Shown: positions 34,112 to 43,246, counted from the stretch's first letter. The stretch: DNA of 64,000 nt from Dryocola sp036489025 (GCA_036489025.1 DASXGN010000018.1:61963-125962), one strand, 5' to 3'. The notes: generated by a model from the letters alone, not told the origin. Made by a program: numbers and translations.

Positions 34112-35923
34112 ATGAATCCGAATTTGTTACGCGTAACAAAGCGCATCGTTGAGCGCTCGAAAGAAACTCGCACCGCCTACCTGGCCCGCATCGAAAAAGC
34201 GAAGAGCAACACCGTGCACCGCTCCGAGCTGGCCTGCGGCAACCTGGCCCACGGCTTCGCCGCCTGCCAGCCTGAAGACAAGGCCGCGCTTAAAAGCATG
34301 TTGCGTAACAATATCGCGATTATTACTTCCTACAACGATATGCTCTCCGCGCATCAGCCGTATGAATACTACCCAGATCAGATCCGCAAGGCGCTGCACT
34401 CCGTGGGCGCAGTTGGACAGGTTGCCGGCGGCGTGCCTGCGATGTGCGACGGCGTAACTCAGGGGCAGGACGGCATGGAGCTTTCTTTGCTGAGCCGTGA
34501 AGTTATCGCTATGTCCACCGCGGTTGGCCTGTCTCATAATATGTTCGACGGCGCGCTGTACCTCGGCGTGTGCGACAAAATTGTGCCCGGGTTGACGATG
34601 GCTGCGCTGTCGTTTGGTCATTTACCGGCGCTCTTCGTGCCGTCAGGCCCAATGGCGAGCGGCCTGGCAAATAAAGAAAAAGTGCGCATTCGCCAGCTTT
34701 ATGCTGAAGGCAAGGTCGACCGCAACGCGCTGCTCGAGTCGGAAGCCGCCTCTTATCACGCGCCGGGCACCTGTACCTTCTACGGCACCGCCAACACGAA
34801 CCAGATGGTGGTAGAGTTCATGGGCATGCAGCTGCCGGGCTCTTCTTTTGTTCATCCGGACGCTCCTCTCCGTCAGGAACTGACGGCGGCCGCCGCGCGT
34901 CAGGTCACTCGCCTGACCGGCAACGGTAACGATTGGATGCCGCTGGGCAAAATGATCGATGAAAAAGTCGTGGTCAACGGCATCGTGGCGCTGCTGGCAA
35001 CCGGCGGTTCCACCAACCACACCATGCACCTTGTGGCGATGGCCCGCGCGGCGGGCATCATCATTAACTGGGACGATTTCTCCGATCTTTCTGACGTGGT
35101 GCCGCTGCTTGCCCGCCTGTATCCAAACGGCCCGGCAGATATTAACCACTTCCAGGCCGCTGGCGGCGTGCCGGTGCTGGTTCGCGAACTGCTTAAAGGC
35201 GGTCTGCTGCATGAAGACGTCAACACCGTCGCCGGTTTCGGCCTGCATCATTACACCATGGAGCCGTGGCTGGACAACGGCCAGCTGGCCTGGCGCGAAG
35301 GCGCTGAGACGGCGCTGGACAGCGAAGTTATCGCCAGCTTTGACAAACCTTTCTCAAAACACGGCGGCACTAAAGTGCTGAGCGGCAACCTCGGACGCGC
35401 GGTGATGAAAACCTCTGCGGTGCCGGTCGAAAACCAGGTTATCGAAGCGCCCGCGGTCATTTTTGAAAGCCAGCATGACGTGCTGCCCGCGTTTGAAGCG
35501 GGTCTGCTCGATCGCGACTGCGTAGTGGTGGTGCGCCATCAGGGGCCAAAAGCGAACGGCATGCCAGAATTACATAAACTTATGCCGCCACTTGGGGTAT
35601 TATTGGACCGCCGTTTCAAAATCGCACTGGTGACCGATGGACGCCTGTCCGGCGCGTCGGGCAAGGTTCCTTCAGCAATCCACGTCACGCCGGAAGCCTA
35701 CGATGGCGGGCTGCTGGCAAAAGTTCAGGACGGCGATATGATTCGCGTCAACGGACAAACGGGCGAGCTGACGCTGCTGGTGGATGAGGCCGAGCTGGCA
35801 AACCGCACGGCCTTCCATCCTGACCTGAGCGCCGAGCGAGTCGGCACCGGCCGCGAATTATTTGGCGCGCTGCGCGAGCAGCTTTCGGGCGCAGAACAGG
35901 GCGCAACCTGTATCAAATTTTAA
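34112..35923 (+). CDS. edd: Phosphogluconate dehydratase
   Basis: Entner-Doudoroff enzyme dehydrating 6-phosphogluconate to 2-keto-3-deoxy-6-phosphogluconate (KDPG). The product is 603 aa, as in E. coli, and belongs to the IlvD/Edd family with an iron-sulfur cluster. IlvD/Edd signatures are visible: CDGVTQGQ with a cluster-ligand cysteine, GTCTFYGTANT, and the C-terminal VTDGRLSGASGKVPSAIHV segment in part. It is co-directional with eda (61 bases apart). Confidence 0.98.
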   Translation: MNPNLLRVTKRIVERSKETRTAYLARIEKAKSNTVHRSELACGNLAHGFAACQPEDKAALKSMLRNNIAIITSYNDMLSAHQPYEYYPDQIRKALHSVGAVGQVAGGVPAMCDGVTQGQDGMELSLLSREVIAMSTAVGLSHNMFDGALYLGVCDKIVPGLTMAALSFGHLPALFVPSGPMASGLANKEKVRIRQLYAEGKVDRNALLESEAASYHAPGTCTFYGTANTNQMVVEFMGMQLPGSSFVHPDAPLRQELTAAAARQVTRLTGNGNDWMPLGKMIDEKVVVNGIVALLATGGSTNHTMHLVAMARAAGIIINWDDFSDLSDVVPLLARLYPNGPADINHFQAAGGVPVLVRELLKGGLLHEDVNTVAGFGLHHYTMEPWLDNGQLAWREGAETALDSEVIASFDKPFSKHGGTKVLSGNLGRAVMKTSAVPVENQVIEAPAVIFESQHDVLPAFEAGLLDRDCVVVVRHQGPKANGMPELHKLMPPLGVLLDRRFKIALVTDGRLSGASGKVPSAIHVTPEAYDGGLLAKVQDGDMIRVNGQTGELTLLVDEAELANRTAFHPDLSAERVGTGRELFGALREQLSGAEQGATCIKF

Positions 35924-35928
35924 GCGCT

Positions 35929-35948
35929 CGTGCGGCGCAGGCCGCACG
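35929..35948 (+). repeat. Stem-loop between edd and eda
   Basis: CGTGCGGC and GCCGCACG enclose a GCAG loop, an 8-bp perfect GC-rich hairpin 6 bases after the edd stop. There is no T-run, so it is more likely an mRNA processing or stability element separating edd and eda messages than a terminator. Confidence 0.7.
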
Positions 35949-35984
35949 GGTAAACAAATTATAAAGTTGGCTTAAGAGGCTCAG

Positions 35985-36626
35985 ATGAAAAACTGGAAAA
36001 CAACTGCGGAACAGATCCTGAAAACGGGTCCGGTCGTTCCTGTTATCGTGGTAAACAAGCTGGAGCATGCTGTCCCGATGGCGAAAGCGCTGGTTGCCGG
36101 CGGCGTGCGCGTGCTGGAAGTGACGCTGCGCACCGCCTGCGCGATGGATGCGATTCGCGCGATTGCTAAAGAAGTGCCGGAAGCGATTATCGGTGCGGGC
36201 ACCGTGTTAAATCCTCAGCAGCTGGCTGAAGTCACCGAAGCGGGCGCGCAGTTTGCCATCAGCCCTGGCCTGACCGAACCCCTGCTGAAAGCCGCCACCG
36301 AAGGGACTATTCCTTTGATTCCAGGCATCAGCACCGTTTCTGAACTGATGCTGGGCATGGACTATGGCCTGAAAGAGTTTAAATTCTTCCCGGCTGAAGC
36401 TAACGGCGGCACCAAAGCGCTGCAGGCTATTGCCGGTCCGTTCGCCAACGTGCGCTTCTGCCCAACCGGCGGCATTTCTCCGGCTAACTATCGCGACTAC
36501 CTGGCGCTGAAAAGCGTGCTGTGCATCGGGGGTTCATGGCTGGTGCCTGCGGACGCGCTGGAAGCGGGCGATTACGATCGCATCACTAAGCTTGCTCGCG
36601 AAGCGGTTGAAGGCGCGAAAGCGTAG
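35985..36626 (+). CDS. eda: KDPG / KHG aldolase
   Basis: Trimeric class I aldolase splitting KDPG to pyruvate and glyceraldehyde 3-phosphate; also the last step of hexuronate and pectin catabolism, linking it to the rhiT-rhiN genes at 3801. The product is 213 aa, as in E. coli. The Schiff-base lysine is Lys133 in KEFKFFPAEANGG, and Glu45 is in VLEVTLRT. It is probably transcribed both from the edd promoter and from an internal one; no convincing internal KdgR site was found. Confidence 0.98.
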   Translation: MKNWKTTAEQILKTGPVVPVIVVNKLEHAVPMAKALVAGGVRVLEVTLRTACAMDAIRAIAKEVPEAIIGAGTVLNPQQLAEVTEAGAQFAISPGLTEPLLKAATEGTIPLIPGISTVSELMLGMDYGLKEFKFFPAEANGGTKALQAIAGPFANVRFCPTGGISPANYRDYLALKSVLCIGGSWLVPADALEAGDYDRITKLAREAVEGAKA

Positions 36627-36654
36627 TTCAAACGACATTCCGCGTAAGTCAGAT

Positions 36655-36684
36655 AAGCCTCTCCCAACCGGAGAGGCTTTTTTT
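36655..36684. terminator. Terminator between eda and purT
   Basis: AAGCCTCTCC, loop CAACC, GGAGAGGCTT, then TTTTT. The convergent purT ends within the T-run. Confidence 0.92.
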
Positions 36685-37861
36685 ATCCTTCGATTTTGAC
36701 TGCCGCTGCGGCAGCCACGGCGCGATCGACAGCATGATGGATATCTGTTCCGGTAGCCAGCGCTACGCCCATGCGGCGCTGGCCGTTAATCTCCGGCTTG
36801 CCAAACAGGCGAACCTGCAAACCCGCACCGAGCGCGGCCGCCACGTTGCCATATTTAACGTTATCGCTGTTTAGCTCCGGCAGAATGACGGCTGAGGCCG
36901 CCGGGCCGTATTGACGAATCTCACCGACGGGCAGGCCGAGGAAAGCGCGGACGTGCAGGGCAAACTCGGACAGATCCTGAGAAATCAGCGTCACCATTCC
37001 GGTGTCGTGCGGACGAGGTGAAACCTCGCTGAAAATCACCTCATCCCCGCAGACGAAAAGCTCGACGCCGAACAGCCCGAAGCCGCCAAGCGCCACGACC
37101 ACTTTTTCAGCGATCTCTTTTGCGCGGGCAAGCGCCAGCTCGCTCATTTGCTGCGGCTGCCAGGATTCGCGGTAGTCGCCGTCTTCCTGACGATGGCCGA
37201 TCGGCGCGCAAAAATGTACGCCGTCGACGGCGCTGACGGTGAGCAGAGTTATTTCAAAATCGAAATTCACTACGCCTTCGACAATCACTTTGCCTTTCCC
37301 GGCTCGCCCGCCCTGCTGCGCGTACTCCCAGGCTTTTGCTAACTGCTCGTCGGTGCGGACGAAGCTCTGACCTTTCCCGGAAGAGCTCATCACCGGCTTC
37401 ACGATGCACGGCAGACCAATTTCTTCGACCGCCTGCAGAAAATGGGCTTCGGTGTCGGCGAAGCGATAGCTGGACGTTGGCAGCGACAATTCTTCCGCGG
37501 CGAGGCGGCGGATGCCTTCACGGTTCATGGTGAGCTTTGTCGCGCGAGCGCAGGGCACAACGTGCTGGCCCAGTTGCTCCAGCTCCATGAGCATGTCGGT
37601 CGCGATAGCTTCAATTTCGGGAACGATAAAGTCGGGCTTTTCGGCGAGGACCAGCGCCTTAAGCTCGGCGGCATCCAGCATATTGATGACGTGGCTGCGG
37701 TGCGCCACGTGCATGGCCGGGGCGTTGGCGTAACGATCTACGGCGATGACCTCGATCCCCAGGCGCTGGCATTCAATCGCCACCTCTTTGCCTAACTCAC
37801 CTGAACCTAACAGCATTACTCGCGTGGCCGCTGGACGCAGGGCCGTTCCCAACATAGACAT
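36683..37861 (-). CDS. purT: Formate-dependent GAR transformylase PurT
   Basis: ATP-grasp enzyme making formylglycinamide ribonucleotide from GAR, formate and ATP in purine synthesis, an alternative to folate-dependent PurN. The product is 392 aa, as in E. coli. An N-terminal Rossmann-like domain (VMLLGSGELGKEVAIECQRL) is followed by the ATP-grasp domain with KPVMSSSGKGQS (about 155-166) and EVSPRPHDTG. A PurR box lies about 45 bases upstream. Confidence 0.97.
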   Translation of the reverse strand: MSMLGTALRPAATRVMLLGSGELGKEVAIECQRLGIEVIAVDRYANAPAMHVAHRSHVINMLDAAELKALVLAEKPDFIVPEIEAIATDMLMELEQLGQHVVPCARATKLTMNREGIRRLAAEELSLPTSSYRFADTEAHFLQAVEEIGLPCIVKPVMSSSGKGQSFVRTDEQLAKAWEYAQQGGRAGKGKVIVEGVVNFDFEITLLTVSAVDGVHFCAPIGHRQEDGDYRESWQPQQMSELALARAKEIAEKVVVALGGFGLFGVELFVCGDEVIFSEVSPRPHDTGMVTLISQDLSEFALHVRAFLGLPVGEIRQYGPAASAVILPELNSDNVKYGNVAAALGAGLQVRLFGKPEINGQRRMGVALATGTDIHHAVDRAVAAAAAVKIEG

Positions 37862-37904
37862 AATCTGCTTACCCGATGTGATAAAATAAACGGCCGCAGT
37901 ATAT

Positions 37905-37920
37905 ACGAAAACGTTTGCGT
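37905..37920. promoter_or_regulatory. PurR box upstream of purT
   Basis: ACGAAAACGTTTGCGT matches the PurR consensus ACGCAAACGTTTGCGT at 15 of 16 bases, 44 bases upstream of the purT start codon, implying repression when hypoxanthine or guanine is abundant. Confidence 0.85.
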
Positions 37921-37965
37921 ACGCAGCGCCTTTCCCGCTTGCGGAGTCAGGGTAATAAATCTATA

Positions 37966-37981
37966 CTGTATAAATACACAG
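37966..37981. promoter_or_regulatory. LexA box upstream of yebG
   Basis: CTGTATAAATACACAG fits the LexA consensus CTGT-N8-ACAG exactly and lies 19 bases before the yebG start codon. yebG is a known SOS gene. Confidence 0.9.
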
Positions 37982-37999
37982 TTAATCGGAGCTGCAAAG

Positions 38000-38338
38000 A
38001 TGGCGGTTGAAATCAAATACGTTGTAGTGCGAGAGGGACAAGAAAAGATGTCTTTTGCCAGTAAGAAAGATGCTGATGCTTATGACAAAATGCTCGACCT
38101 CGCAGAAGTGCTGGGCGACTGGCTCACGCAAAGCCCGGTCACCTTTGAAGAAGGGCAGAACGATGTGCTGGCGATGTGGCTGGCGGAAAATAAAGACGTT
38201 CTTGCCTCCGTGCTGAAGAGCGGCAGGCTGCCTGAGCAAACTGAAGGCGACGTTGCCGAAACGGCAGGCGAAGAAGCTGCCTCCGCCGAGGATAACGTGG
38301 CGGAACATCCGGGCCGCAAACGCACCAAAGCCGCCTGA
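38000..38338 (+). CDS. yebG: SOS-induced protein YebG
   Basis: Small cytoplasmic protein of the SOS response, function unknown. The product is 112 aa (E. coli 96); the N-terminal 70 residues are well conserved (MAVEIKYVVVREGQEKMSF, WLAENKDVL) while the acidic, Ala/Glu-rich C-terminal tail ending in GRKRTKAA is longer than in E. coli. GGAG lies 8 bases before the ATG. Regulation by LexA is supported by the box at 37966. A hairpin at 38348-38369 follows. Confidence 0.95.
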   Translation: MAVEIKYVVVREGQEKMSFASKKDADAYDKMLDLAEVLGDWLTQSPVTFEEGQNDVLAMWLAENKDVLASVLKSGRLPEQTEGDVAETAGEEAASAEDNVAEHPGRKRTKAA

Positions 38339-38347
38339 TTTGTTTTT

Positions 38348-38369
38348 AACGCCGGATTTGTCCGGCGTT
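38348..38369 (+). terminator. Probable yebG terminator
   Basis: AACGCCGGA, loop TTTG, TCCGGCGTT form a 9-bp perfect stem, followed only by ATCATTT, so the T-run is weak. Confidence 0.55.
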
Positions 38370-38460
38370 ATCATTTGCGCATCTTTTGTCTAGTCAGACA
38401 GTTCTTGACACCCGTTCGCTTACTCTCAGCAGGTTTAGTGACTATTTAAGGGTGCCTTTT

Positions 38461-39144
38461 ATGAGTAACTGGTTACAACAGATTCAGTCGATGCTGGGGC
38501 AGGTGAATCTCCCCGGACAGAAAACGCAGCAGTCCAGCGGCGGTAATGGCAACGAACAGGGGCTGAGCAAGCTGCTGGTGCCCGGCGCGCTGGGCGGGCT
38601 TGCAGGCCTGCTGCTGGCAAGCAAATCCTCGCGCAAACTGTTAACCAAATACGGCACCAGCGCGCTGCTGGTTGGCGGCGGAGCCGTGGCCGGAAGCGTG
38701 CTGTGGAACAAATACAAAGATCGGGTTCGGCAAACGCATCAGGATGAGCCGCAGTTCGGCCAGCAGCAGTCGCCGGTAGACGTGCGTACCCGCCGCCTGG
38801 TCATGGCGCTGGTGTTCGCCGCGAAAAGCGACGGCCATATTGACGATAAAGAACGACAGATCATTGAACAGCAGCTGCGTGATGCGGGCATTGAAGGGCC
38901 GGGGCGGACGCTAATACAGGAAGCCATCGACCAGCCGCTGGACCCAAAACGCCTGGCGCAGGACGTCAAAAACGAAGAGGAAGCGCTGGAGCTGTACTTC
39001 CTCAGCTGTGCGGCCATAGATATCGACCACTTCATGGAGCGCAGCTATCTCAGCGCGCTGGGGGATGAGCTAAAAATCCCGCAGGACGTGCGCGAAGGCA
39101 TCGAACAGGATATCCAACAGCAGAAGCTCAGCCTGCCGGGTTAA
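38461..39144 (+). CDS. yebE: Inner-membrane protein YebE (DUF533)
   Basis: DUF533 protein of 227 aa (E. coli 219), function unknown; in E. coli it is reported as envelope-stress (Cpx) responsive. Visible are two short hydrophobic Gly/Ala/Leu-rich segments (LVPGALGGLAGLLLA and LLVGGGAVAGSVLW, about 45-85) and a C-terminal TerB-like helical domain (LVFAAKSDGHIDDKERQ). The ATG at 38461 (MSNWLQQIQSML) matches relatives; an in-frame start at 38386 lacks similarity. In E. coli yebF lies between yebE and yebG; here the space holds only 122 bases. Confidence 0.93.
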   Translation: MSNWLQQIQSMLGQVNLPGQKTQQSSGGNGNEQGLSKLLVPGALGGLAGLLLASKSSRKLLTKYGTSALLVGGGAVAGSVLWNKYKDRVRQTHQDEPQFGQQQSPVDVRTRRLVMALVFAAKSDGHIDDKERQIIEQQLRDAGIEGPGRTLIQEAIDQPLDPKRLAQDVKNEEEALELYFLSCAAIDIDHFMERSYLSALGDELKIPQDVREGIEQDIQQQKLSLPG

Positions 39145-39226
39145 CCCCCGGCTTTTTCCTCTAAAACCTCACGTTCCGCTTGCAAGCCCGTCTGAATTTG
39201 CCACCCTTACAGGGTGTTAACTAGAA

Positions 39227-41296
39227 ATGAAAAAAGACATGCCACCTAAAGCGAAAAAAATACCCTACGCCATGAGTTTGCACGGCGATACGCGGGTCGA
39301 TAACTATTACTGGCTGCGCGACGACGAGCGCGAGAACCCTGATGTGTTGAGCTATCTGCATCTGGAAAATGACTACGGCAAACGCGTGATGGATTCGCAG
39401 CAGGCGCTCCAGGAACGTCTGCTCAAAGAAATGGTAGGCCGTATTCCTCCGCGCGATATCTCAGCCCCATACAGCCACAACGGCTATCGTTACCGCCAGG
39501 TTTACGAGACGGGCAACGAGTACGCCATTTACCAGCGCCAGTCGGTCATGATGTCGGAGTGGGATGAATGGGAGGTCCTGCTTGACGCCAACAGACGAGC
39601 CGCTCACAGCGAGTTTTACACCATGGGCGGCATGGCGATCACGCTGGATAACGCGATCATGGCGCTGGCGGAAGACTACCTTTCCCGCCGTCAGTACGGG
39701 CTGCGCTTTCGCAATCTTGAAACCGGCAACTGGTATCCCGAAGTTCTCGACAACGTGTCGACCAGCTTCGTATGGGCAAATGACTCCTCCACGCTGTATT
39801 ACGTGCGCAAGCACCCAAAAACGCTGCTGCCGTATCAGGTCTGGCGTCACACGGTCGGGCACCCTTCCAGCGAAGACGAGCTGGTTTATGAAGAAAAAGA
39901 CGAGATGTTTTACGTCAGCGTGCATAAAACCACCTCAAAGCACTTTATTCTTATCCACCTCAGCAGCGCGACAACCAGCGAAGTTCTGCTGCTGGACGCC
40001 GAGCTGGCCGACGCGCAGCCGCAGTGTTTCGCCCCGCGTCGCAAAGATCACGAGTACACCCTCGACCATTTCCAGCATAAGTTTTATCTGCGCTCAAACC
40101 GCGAGGGGAAAAACTTCGGGCTGTACCGCACGAAGGTGCGCGACGAAAAACAGTGGGAAGTGCTCATTCCACCGCGCGAACACATCATGCTGGAAGGCTT
40201 TACGCTGTTTACGGACTGGCTGGTGGTGGAAGAGCGCCAGCGCGGCCTGACCAGCCTGCGGCAGATTAATCGCGAGACGCGCGAAGTCACCGGGATTGCC
40301 TTTGACGACCCGGCTTATGTCACCTGGCTAGGCTACAATCCCGAACCAGAGTCCTCGCGCCTGCGCTACGGCTACTCCTCAATGACCACCCCGGACACGC
40401 TCTTTGAGCTGGATATGAACACCGGCGAGCGCCGGGTGATTAAGCAAACTGAGGTGCCAGGCTTTGACGCCAGCGACTATCAAAGCGAACACCTGTGGGT
40501 CACCGCGCGCGATGGCGTGCAGGTGCCAGTTTCGCTGGTTTATAACCGTAAATATTTCCGTCGCGGTAAGAACCCCGTGCTGGTTTACGGCTACGGCTCT
40601 TACGGCAGCAGTATGGACGCAGATTTTAGCGCCAGCCGCCTGAGCCTGTTGGACCGAGGGTTTGTCTTTGCCATAGCGCACGTTCGCGGCGGCGGTGAGC
40701 TTGGTCAGCAGTGGTACGAAGACGGCAAATATCTTAAAAAGCTGAATACCTTTTACGATTATATCGATGTCTGCGAGGCGCTGCTCAAACAGGGCTACGG
40801 CGATCCTGAGCTGCTCTACGGCATGGGCGGCAGCGCCGGAGGAATGCTCATGGGCGCGGTTATCAACATGCGGCCTGAACTCTTCCACGGTATCGTGGCG
40901 CAGGTTCCGTTTGTGGACGTGCTCACCACTATGCTCGATGAATCTATTCCGCTTACCACCGGGGAGTTCGAAGAGTGGGGCAATCCGCAGGACGAGGAGT
41001 ACTACCACTACATGAGGCGCTATAGCCCCTACGACCGGATCAGCGCGCAGGAATATCCGCACATGCTGGTGACCACCGGCCTGCATGACTCGCAGGTGCA
41101 GTACTGGGAGCCTGCGAAATGGGTCGCAAAACTGCGCGATACCAAGCTCGACGACAACCTGCTGCTGCTGTGTACCGATATGGATTCCGGCCACGGCGGG
41201 AAATCAGGGCGTTTTAAATCTTATGAAGGGGTGGCGCTGGAGTACGCCTTTTTGATTGCCCTGGCGCAGGGGACGTTGCCAGGGCAGGCAGGCTAA
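39227..41296 (+). CDS. ptrB: Oligopeptidase B (protease II)
   Basis: Cytoplasmic serine peptidase of family S9A cutting short peptides after Arg or Lys. The product is 689 aa (E. coli 686): N-terminal seven-bladed beta-propeller that limits substrate size, and a C-terminal alpha/beta hydrolase domain. The catalytic triad reads Ser536 in GGSAGG, Asp621 in LHDSQV and His656 in SGHGG. The start is uncertain by four codons: MKKDMPPKAKK from 39227, or MPPKAKK matching the E. coli start. It converges with exoX with only three bases between. Confidence 0.95.
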   Translation: MKKDMPPKAKKIPYAMSLHGDTRVDNYYWLRDDERENPDVLSYLHLENDYGKRVMDSQQALQERLLKEMVGRIPPRDISAPYSHNGYRYRQVYETGNEYAIYQRQSVMMSEWDEWEVLLDANRRAAHSEFYTMGGMAITLDNAIMALAEDYLSRRQYGLRFRNLETGNWYPEVLDNVSTSFVWANDSSTLYYVRKHPKTLLPYQVWRHTVGHPSSEDELVYEEKDEMFYVSVHKTTSKHFILIHLSSATTSEVLLLDAELADAQPQCFAPRRKDHEYTLDHFQHKFYLRSNREGKNFGLYRTKVRDEKQWEVLIPPREHIMLEGFTLFTDWLVVEERQRGLTSLRQINRETREVTGIAFDDPAYVTWLGYNPEPESSRLRYGYSSMTTPDTLFELDMNTGERRVIKQTEVPGFDASDYQSEHLWVTARDGVQVPVSLVYNRKYFRRGKNPVLVYGYGSYGSSMDADFSASRLSLLDRGFVFAIAHVRGGGELGQQWYEDGKYLKKLNTFYDYIDVCEALLKQGYGDPELLYGMGGSAGGMLMGAVINMRPELFHGIVAQVPFVDVLTTMLDESIPLTTGEFEEWGNPQDEEYYHYMRRYSPYDRISAQEYPHMLVTTGLHDSQVQYWEPAKWVAKLRDTKLDDNLLLLCTDMDSGHGGKSGRFKSYEGVALEYAFLIALAQGTLPGQAG

Positions 41297-41299
41297 ACT

Positions 41300-41962
41300 T
41301 CAGTTGCTTTCCAGATAATGCCTGAGCGTCATGCGCAGATCCGGCGTCAGCTCCTTGATGTTATTCAGCATCCAGCGCAGATAGCCCGGATCGTCCTCGG
41401 CGATTTCCGCGATCTTCCTGCCACGATATTTACCGAACATCATGGTGCTGACCAGCGCGGGACGGCCTGTGATGGTCACCATCTCTTCCGGCGTCCAGCC
41501 CGACTCGTCCATGATGCGAATCAGCAGGGCCGCGGTGATGTAGCAGTCGAAAAGCGCGCGGTGATGATGCAGGCCCGCAGGCGTTTCGACCTCCAGCTTG
41601 AGGGATTTATACAGCCCCATGTTGCTGTACTTCATTCCCGGCCAGAGCCGACGCGCAAGCTTAACGGTGCAAATCCAGTCGCCGGGCATATCCGGCAGCA
41701 TACGACTGTCAAAGCTGGCGTTATGCGCTACGTAATACGGACTGCCGTGATAGCGCGGGATGACCTCTTCAATCCACGGCTTGTCGGCCACCATCTCTTC
41801 GGTAATTTTGTGAATAGCCATTGCCTGGTGGCTGATAGGCCTGTCCGGGCGCACGAGGTCGCTCATCGGATTGACGATTCTTCCGCCTTCAATATCCACA
41901 GACGCAACTTCCACCACGCCTCCCTGCAGGCCGCAGGTTTCCGTATCAATAATGCGCAGCAT
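41300..41962 (-). CDS. exoX: Exodeoxyribonuclease X
   Basis: DnaQ-like 3'-5' exonuclease acting on single- and double-stranded DNA, with roles in mismatch repair and recombination. The product is 220 aa, as in E. coli. DEDDh motifs are visible: DTETCG with the first Asp and Glu at the N-terminus (residues 6-8), VAHNASFDSRML with the second Asp, and HHHRALFDC with the general-base His and last Asp. It lies downstream of yobB. Confidence 0.95.
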   Translation of the reverse strand: MLRIIDTETCGLQGGVVEVASVDIEGGRIVNPMSDLVRPDRPISHQAMAIHKITEEMVADKPWIEEVIPRYHGSPYYVAHNASFDSRMLPDMPGDWICTVKLARRLWPGMKYSNMGLYKSLKLEVETPAGLHHHRALFDCYITAALLIRIMDESGWTPEEMVTITGRPALVSTMMFGKYRGRKIAEIAEDDPGYLRWMLNNIKELTPDLRMTLRHYLESN

Positions 41963-42001
41963 AAATACTCCAGATAGCCAGTCAGACGCATGCTTAGCCC
42001 G

Positions 42002-42736
42002 CTAGCGTAATGGAATGACTTCCCCATGCCAACCTTTCTCATCGCGTCGTCCCACGGCGAGCAGCTCACCGTGATCCGCTCTGACCACCAGCACGCCTTT
42101 GCTGTCCCAGCAGGCGCTGCGGCCTGCGGTGCGGTAGGTTCCGCAGGAAAAGGCGTGGTTAGCAAACAGCACCGGCAGATTATATTTATGTGCCCAATGC
42201 TGCCAGTACATCTCGTCGTGCTGAAAGCTTATCTCATCGACGTATTTACCCGTGGCGTAAAGGTCGGCTCCCAGCTCTGCGGCGCTGCGCGGCCAGATTT
42301 CTTCTTCGCTCGCGACATTCAGGCCCATGGCGATGCTGCGGTTGTGCTGCCCGACCAGCGGCGTTTGATGATCCAGAGCAGTGATGCTGTCGCTCAACTG
42401 CGGTTTTGAACAGGCTACGCGCGTGCCGTCGGGTAAAAAACCAACTGAACCGGCGGTAATGCCCGCGTCGCTGCGCAGGGCCATGCCCACGACGATGGTC
42501 ATCTGGTGTTCCACGGCAGCCTGCTCGAGCGGCTCAAGAAGTTTATCGGTGAAGGTGAGAGCGTAAGTTTTGTCCTGGCCGGGTTCGTAGCCGGTCAGGG
42601 ATAATTCGGGGAAAATAAGTAAATCAATCCGCTCGGCGGCGGCCTGACGAATAAAATCTAAATGATGTGTGATATTTGCCCGGAGATCACCTGGCCGGGC
42701 GCCATACTGCGCAGCAGCAACATTCCATACTGGCAT
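42002..42736 (-). CDS. yobB: Carbon-nitrogen hydrolase fold protein YobB, apparently lacking the catalytic cysteine
   Basis: Nitrilase-superfamily protein of 244 aa. Normal family members use a Glu-Lys-Cys triad. The glutamate motif is present (LLIFPELSLTGYE), and a lysine occurs in CSKPQLSD at about the expected place. Where the nucleophile motif (ICYDxxFPE) should be, the sequence reads LNVASEEEIWPRSAAELGADLY, placing Asn at the cysteine position. The protein may therefore be non-catalytic, or use a different residue; nearby cysteines are elsewhere. I use ATG 42736, which has AAGGAAG 5 bases upstream; an upstream TTG is less likely. It lies between holE and exoX as in E. coli. Confidence 0.85.
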   Translation of the reverse strand: MPVWNVAAAQYGARPGDLRANITHHLDFIRQAAAERIDLLIFPELSLTGYEPGQDKTYALTFTDKLLEPLEQAAVEHQMTIVVGMALRSDAGITAGSVGFLPDGTRVACSKPQLSDSITALDHQTPLVGQHNRSIAMGLNVASEEEIWPRSAAELGADLYATGKYVDEISFQHDEMYWQHWAHKYNLPVLFANHAFSCGTYRTAGRSACWDSKGVLVVRADHGELLAVGRRDEKGWHGEVIPLR

Positions 42737-42865
42737 AAATTCTTCCTTAATCAATCCACCTCACCGGCCCATCCTCGGGCCGTGACAGGTGAGCGCTAGC
42801 TCGTGGTCAACTGAACAGGAAAAAGCTTAGCAGCACTTTTGTCAGGTAGTTAGATAAGATTCGAA

Positions 42866-43096
42866 TTATTTCACTTTTGGCTCGTATGGCAGCCTGGAAA
42901 GATTGATTGAGGCTAAACGATGAGCGATTAATCTTTCCCTGAACCAGTTTCTCAGGTTTTCTGGCTGCTCGCGCTCGACGACTTCGGCTATCACCGGCAT
43001 GTTGTAGCGCTCTTTAAAGGCCACCCCGGCGGCGGCGAGATCGACGTTGATTTTGTCCATTTCGTCCAGGGGTAAATCCGCGAGATTGTAGTTCAT
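42866..43096 (-). CDS. holE: DNA polymerase III theta subunit HolE
   Basis: Small subunit of the Pol III core that binds and stabilises the proofreading subunit epsilon (DnaQ). The product is 76 aa, as in E. coli, with the conserved core VDLAAAGVAFKERYNMPVIAE in part and HRLASINLSRLPYEPK at the end. The ATG at 43096 has AAGGAGAA upstream; the frame extends further 5' but without similarity. Confidence 0.96.
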   Translation of the reverse strand: MNYNLADLPLDEMDKINVDLAAAGVAFKERYNMPVIAEVVEREQPENLRNWFRERLIAHRLASINLSRLPYEPKVK

Positions 43097-43246
43097 GCTG
43101 TTCTCCTTTCTGGTCACGGCAGAAGGTACTGCGTGATGCGCGCGTTGACAAGTTTTTACATGCATTGATAGCCGTTCTCATCTCGACTTGCTTTGCGCCC
43201 GGCGTTATCCTTTCGCCGTCTCGTATAATAAAAAGGAATAGTTGAT

